From assembly GCF_000756385.1 (NCBI RefSeq), contig NZ_JNFC01000003.1, forward strand, positions 1 to 64,000: a DNA stretch of 64,000 nucleotides. The letters are read 5' to 3'. A program made the position numbers and the translations under genes. The notes beneath the pieces are model-generated. The model ran no database searches. It was not told where the DNA came from and saw nothing but the letters and a program-made list of their open reading frames with translations. Source of the DNA: Sphingopyxis sp. LC363. Lineage in GTDB: Bacteria; Pseudomonadota; Alphaproteobacteria; Sphingomonadales; Sphingomonadaceae. Of the stretch, positions 60,439-64,000 are shown one piece after another. Position 1 is the stretch's first letter, and each line of letters opens with the position of its first letter.

Positions 60439-61164
60439 TCACGCCGCGTCGTGAAAGATCAGCCCCAGCGTGTGCCGCCGTCCCGACCGGATGGCGCTCA
60501 CCCCGTGGCGCATCGCCACGCGATAGTTCCCGCGCGAACCGCGCACCGGCCGCGTATTCACCGCGAAGACGACCGCGTCGCCCTTCGCCAGCGGCACGAC
60601 CGCGGCCCTCGATTGCATCCGCGGGCGCTGCTCGGTCAGCACGAACTCGCCGCCGGTGAAATCATCGCCGGGCGCCGACAGCAGCACCGCAACCTGCAAC
60701 GGAAAGACATGCTGGCCATATAGATCCTGGTGCAGGCAATTATAATCGCCCGCGCCATATTGCAGCAGCAAGGGGGTCGGTCGCCTTTGTCCCGCTTCAT
60801 GGCACCGTGCGAGAAATTCGGCATGATCGGCCGGAAAGCGCGCCGCCATCCCCATCCGTTCGTGCCAGCGATTGGCGATCGGTGCGAGCCGCGCATAGAG
60901 CATCCCGCGCAGCGCCTCGACCAGCGGCGGCAGCGGATAGGCGAAATAGCGATATTCGCCGCGCCCGAAGCCGTACCGCGCCATAATCACATGGCTGCGA
61001 AACTCCGCGTCCTGGGCATAAAGTGCCGCAGTGCCGTCGCAATCGGCGGCGTTCAGCAACCCCGGCAGCACCGCCCATCCGTCGCGATCAAGCGCCGCGG
61101 CGATCGGGTCTTCATCCGGCACGTCGATATGCGCGCCGATGCGTGTTTCCATCGTCTTCGTCAT
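60439..61164 (-). CDS. 2-oxoglutarate/Fe(II)-dependent oxygenase
   Basis: A 241-residue dioxygenase of the 2OG-Fe(II) group. The iron facial triad is visible as HQDLYG (His-x-Asp) and the distal His in RHTLGLIFHD or RHGVS, with Arg nearby for 2-oxoglutarate. Upstream residues LLQYGAGDYNCLHQD give the core jelly roll entry. Such proteins hydroxylate protein or small-molecule substrates; the target is unknown. It is monocistronic and divergent from the membrane-protein gene at 61346. Confidence 0.88.
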   Translation of the reverse strand: MTKTMETRIGAHIDVPDEDPIAAALDRDGWAVLPGLLNAADCDGTAALYAQDAEFRSHVIMARYGFGRGEYRYFAYPLPPLVEALRGMLYARLAPIANRWHERMGMAARFPADHAEFLARCHEAGQRRPTPLLLQYGAGDYNCLHQDLYGQHVFPLQVAVLLSAPGDDFTGGEFVLTEQRPRMQSRAAVVPLAKGDAVVFAVNTRPVRGSRGNYRVAMRHGVSAIRSGRRHTLGLIFHDAA

Positions 61165-61345
61165 GCGCCGGCAATGCCATGGCGCACGCCGGTGTGCGCT
61201 CCGTTTCTTGCTTTCAAACTGAAGTCCCCGATCTCGCCACCGTCCGGCGCATCCGGGGCACAGCGGGCCTGATCGGGGCTTCCGCGCCCGCGCATTTTCT
61301 CTCTAGTCGATCCCACAGGGGCGGGTGAAGGCAGGAGCAAGGATC

Positions 61346-61870
61346 ATGAGCGCCCTTTCGACCCGGCACGAGCCCGACCCGGTCCGTCACGGCGGCCCGC
61401 CGGCGGCGGAGGATTACGCGCTGGGGCTCCAGTTCTGCCGCGTGGGTTTTCTGTCGTTGACGCGGCTGCAACTCGCGCTCGAACGCGGCGACCGGTCGCG
61501 CGCGATGGAGGCGATCGACGACCTGCACGCGCTCGATAGCGAGATCGAACGCCTCGTCGGCGCGCTCCCCGTCTCGTTCGACGATCCGCGACAGGGGCGC
61601 GTCGCCCGTCTTCTCAAGGAAGGGAAGATGGCGGTCGCCTTCGAAAAGCTTGCGCTGGCAAGCGGGATCAGCGGGCCGGATCTGTCGTCGCGACCCGGCG
61701 TTCCGGAGCGCATCACCGGCGTGCGGGACGAAGCCGAGCCCGCCGGCATCGCCGATTGGCCGCCCGCCGAGCCTCGAACGGCGCATCTCGTGCGCATCTA
61801 TGGACCGCGCGTAGCGGTGCTGTTCGCGATCGCGGCCGCCACGCTGACCGCATTGGTGGCGGCACTCTAG
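61346..61870 (+). CDS. Hypothetical protein with C-terminal membrane anchor
   Basis: A 174-residue protein. Most of it is soluble and helical (FLSLTRLQLALERGDRSRAM, then AIDDLHALDSEIERLVGALP), with a Pro/Ala/Glu linker and one C-terminal membrane helix (VAVLFAIAAATLTALVAAL), so tail-anchored topology is likely. AGGAGCAAGG precedes ATG 61346. I recognise no family. It lies between a divergent oxygenase gene and an M28 peptidase. Confidence 0.7.
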   Translation: MSALSTRHEPDPVRHGGPPAAEDYALGLQFCRVGFLSLTRLQLALERGDRSRAMEAIDDLHALDSEIERLVGALPVSFDDPRQGRVARLLKEGKMAVAFEKLALASGISGPDLSSRPGVPERITGVRDEAEPAGIADWPPAEPRTAHLVRIYGPRVAVLFAIAAATLTALVAAL

Positions 61871-61994
61871 CAGGCTTCCATCCCACCGCACGCCGCCCGC
61901 GCTCGATAACCCGCGCCAGCGGTTCACAATGCGCGTCGCCGTGCTAAGACCCGGCTTTCGAACTGCCTCGACCGCTACCAAACCGGAACGCCTC

Positions 61995-63656
61995 ATGAAA
62001 ACGCATCTTGCCGCCGCCTTTTTCCTCGCCGCCATCGCCGCCATCGCCGCGCCGGCGGCGGCGCAAACGGGCATCGACGCCGCCAATCTCACCGAGACGG
62101 TACGCACGCTCGCGTCCGACCAGTTCCAGGGCCGCGCCCCCGGCACGGTCGGCGAGGAACGCACGGTCGGCTATCTCATCGGGCGGCTCGAGGCGATGGG
62201 GCTCGAACCCGCGGGCGTCGATGGCGGCTGGACCCAGCCCGTGCCGTTGCTCCACACGCGCCTCGGCAGTCCCGAAAAACTTGCCTTCGATCGCAAGGGC
62301 GCGGCGACGCCGCTGAGCTTCGGCACCGACATCTATGTCTCGACGCTCCAGCCGAAGGCGCGCGCGGTGGTCGCGAACGCGCCGATGGTCTTCGTCGGTT
62401 ATGGCGTCAGCGCCCCCGAACGCGGCTGGGACGATTTCAAGGGACAGGATTTGAAGGGCAAGGTCGCGGTCTTTCTGATCAACGATCCCGATTTCGTCGC
62501 GGCGAAGGGCGAGGATGCGTTCGGCAAATTCGGCGGCCGGACGATGACCTATTATGGCCGCTGGACCTACAAATTCGAGGAAGCCGCCCGCCGCGGCGCG
62601 GTCGCAGCATTGATCGTCCACGACGCCGAGGGCGTCGGCTATGGCTGGAATGTCGTCAAAAGCGCCGGCGGCGAAAATTACGGCCTCGTCGTTCCGCCCG
62701 AAAAGGTGACGAGCCTCGCACTGCAGGGTTGGATCTCGGGCGAGACGGCGACGAAACTCTTCGCCGATGCCGGGCAGGATCTGGAGGCATTGCGCGTCGC
62801 GGCGCGGCGGAAGGATTTCAAGCCCGTCGACCTCGGCACGAGCTTCGACGCCGAGGTCCCCGTGACGCAGGAGGTCGTGCAAAGCCAGAATGTGCTCGCC
62901 AAGATTTCGGGCTCGAAGCGGCCCGACGAGGTCGTCATCTATGGCGCGCACTGGGACGCCTATGGAGAAGGTCCGCCCGACGAGCAGGGCCGCATCTATC
63001 GCGCGGGCGCGAACGACGATGCGCTCGGCGTCGCGGGGCTGTTCGAGATCGCGCGGTTGTTCAAGGCCGCGCCGCCGCCCGACCGCACGATCGCCTTCGC
63101 CTTCTGGACCGCCGAAGAGCGCGGCCTTCTGGGGTCCGAAGCCTATGCCGAAAAGCCTGTCTTCCCGCTCGAAAAGACCGTCGCCAACCTCGGCCTCGAC
63201 ATCCTCCAGACCGCCGGCCGCGCCAAGGATGTCGTCCTCGTCGGCAAGGGGCAGGGCACGCTCGAAGACGATCTCGCCCGCGTCGCCGCGACGCAGGGTC
63301 GCACGGTCAGCGTAGAAAGCCTTCCCGAACGCGGCCTCTTCTATCGCGCCGACCATTTCAGCCTCGCCAAACGCGGCGTTCCCGTCCTGTTGATGATGGG
63401 CATCGCGGGTGCGTCCGATCTGGTCGAGGGCGGCAAGCACGCGGGGCAGGCGTGGGTCGATGCTTATACGGGCAAATGCTATCATCAGGCGTGCGACGCT
63501 TGGGCCCCCGACTGGAACCTCGAGGGAGCGGTGCAGGATATCGAGATTTTCCACCAGATCGGCGATGAATTGGCGCGCTCGGCGCGCTGGCCCGGCTGGA
63601 GGGCCGGCAGCGAGTTCAAGGCTATCCGCGACCGGAGCGCCGCGTCGCGGAAATAG
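61995..63656 (+). CDS. M28 family zinc peptidase
   Basis: A 553-residue exported aminopeptidase-like enzyme. Signal peptide AAAFFLAAIAAIAAPAAAQ. A PA domain is inserted (about residues 135-270). The zinc site is intact: YGAHWDAYG (His-x-Asp), RAGANDDALG (bridging Asp), WTAEERGLLGSEAYA (catalytic Glu-Glu), GLDIL and a C-terminal FSLAKRGVPV region near RADHF. I chose MKTHLAAAFFL at 61995; the 22-codon extension lacks signal-peptide logic. Compare the degenerate M28-like gene at 44569. Confidence 0.92.
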   Translation: MKTHLAAAFFLAAIAAIAAPAAAQTGIDAANLTETVRTLASDQFQGRAPGTVGEERTVGYLIGRLEAMGLEPAGVDGGWTQPVPLLHTRLGSPEKLAFDRKGAATPLSFGTDIYVSTLQPKARAVVANAPMVFVGYGVSAPERGWDDFKGQDLKGKVAVFLINDPDFVAAKGEDAFGKFGGRTMTYYGRWTYKFEEAARRGAVAALIVHDAEGVGYGWNVVKSAGGENYGLVVPPEKVTSLALQGWISGETATKLFADAGQDLEALRVAARRKDFKPVDLGTSFDAEVPVTQEVVQSQNVLAKISGSKRPDEVVIYGAHWDAYGEGPPDEQGRIYRAGANDDALGVAGLFEIARLFKAAPPPDRTIAFAFWTAEERGLLGSEAYAEKPVFPLEKTVANLGLDILQTAGRAKDVVLVGKGQGTLEDDLARVAATQGRTVSVESLPERGLFYRADHFSLAKRGVPVLLMMGIAGASDLVEGGKHAGQAWVDAYTGKCYHQACDAWAPDWNLEGAVQDIEIFHQIGDELARSARWPGWRAGSEFKAIRDRSAASRK

Positions 63657-63703
63657 GGGCGCGATGCGCGGAGGTGACGGGTTTCGACCGGCAGCTTCCT
63701 TAT

Positions 63704-63841
63704 AATCCTCCCTCCGGCGAAGCCGTGGGGAGGTGGCAGATCGTAGGGCTGACGGAGGGGCTGTTGCGCGAGGTTGCTGCCCCTCCACCATCGCCTGCGG
63801 CGACGGTCCCCCTCCCCATGGCTTCGCCACAGGGAGGATAT
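63704..63841. repeat. Intergenic repeat family B, copy 3
   Basis: Shares the GCTGACGGAGGGGCT middle, GCCCCTCCACCATCGCC, GCGACGGTCCCCCTCCCCAT and TTCGCCACAGGGAGGAT with the copy at 17860. It fills most of the 260 bp between the M28 peptidase and the next gene. Confidence 0.85.
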
Positions 63842-63920
63842 GCCCTCCGTCTAATGGCAGTTCCCCACCCAAATCCGTCGCGTCTTGCGACCTTTCGCCC
63901 GGAGGATTACTCCGCATCTC

Positions 63921-64000
63921 ATGACCGCGGAAAAAATCTTCATCAGCGCGAACGATCTGCTCGCCGATTCCCTGCGCCTCGGGATGCAGGTCATCGACAG
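63921..64000 (+). CDS. Phosphoribosyltransferase, N-terminus only (cut by window edge)
   Basis: The first 26 codons of a gene running out of the window, beginning MTAEKIFISANDLLADSLRL. This N-terminus is like that of small purine phosphoribosyltransferases in related bacteria as I recall them; the diagnostic phosphoribosyl-pyrophosphate motif lies outside the window. GGAGGATT is about 15 nt upstream, rather far for a ribosome site. Confidence 0.5.
   Translation, partial: MTAEKIFISANDLLADSLRLGMQVID

Noticed and set aside
61944-63917. A 657-codon minus-strand ORF
   Set aside because: Antisense to the M28 peptidase, which has an intact signal peptide and zinc motifs.

Overview
This 64 kb window is high-GC chromosomal DNA (about two thirds G+C by eye) from an alphaproteobacterium. 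It most likely belongs to the Sphingomonadaceae, perhaps Sphingopyxis. Supporting traits are an Entner-Doudoroff set (zwf, edd, eda), a TonB-dependent receptor with dedicated esterases, many long intergenic inverted repeats, and genes packed with ATGA or GTGA overlaps. No rRNA, tRNA, CRISPR array, replication origin or intact insertion sequence was seen.

Left edge (1-11.7 kb): two orphan ORFs, a low-GC HNH-nuclease remnant, lepA, and a degenerate Type III restriction-modification locus. The res gene carries an in-frame TGA where a Trp is expected, and the mod gene has a short AT-rich recognition region. Next comes an unusual operon: a 48-residue peptide gene with a strong ribosome site, a terminator-like hairpin, then two cupin-plus-HEAT proteins. 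A frameshifted beta-propeller gene and a DUF4279 gene follow.

Housekeeping block (11.7-17.8 kb): a siroheme-type dehydrogenase, lysA, a small lipoprotein and argH, all on the minus strand; a TlpA-type thioredoxin lipoprotein; a small secreted protein; and gpsA.

Lipid and sugar block (18-33 kb): a single-strand run zwf, edd, eda, HAD-PlsC fusion, PlsB-like acyltransferase, WS/DGAT, patatin and two alpha/beta hydrolases, with glpD divergent from zwf. With gpsA this covers the sugar to glycerol-3-phosphate to acylglycerol route and its turnover.

Redox and regulator block (32.9-42.8 kb): SDR/AraC and aldo-keto reductase/LysR divergent pairs, a MOSC protein, an MFS exporter, and fdhD-mobA convergent with a molybdopterin oxidoreductase.

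Catabolic island (42.8-55.1 kb): two type-B carboxylesterases, a Tat-exported M28-like protein lacking apparent zinc ligands, an MHS transporter, an SDR, a TetR regulator, an acyl-CoA synthetase and a TonB receptor. A shared promoter motif (core AGTGAATAT) lies before three of the transcription units and suggests one TetR-controlled regulon for uptake and breakdown of an ester.

Right part (55.2-64 kb): prolyl aminopeptidase, a proline-rich lipoprotein with an L,D-transpeptidase, an S9 peptidase, a 2OG-Fe(II) oxygenase, a membrane-anchored unknown, an M28 peptidase, and the start of a phosphoribosyltransferase gene cut by the window edge.

All calls rest on reading the sequence and on remembered family motifs. 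No database search was run.
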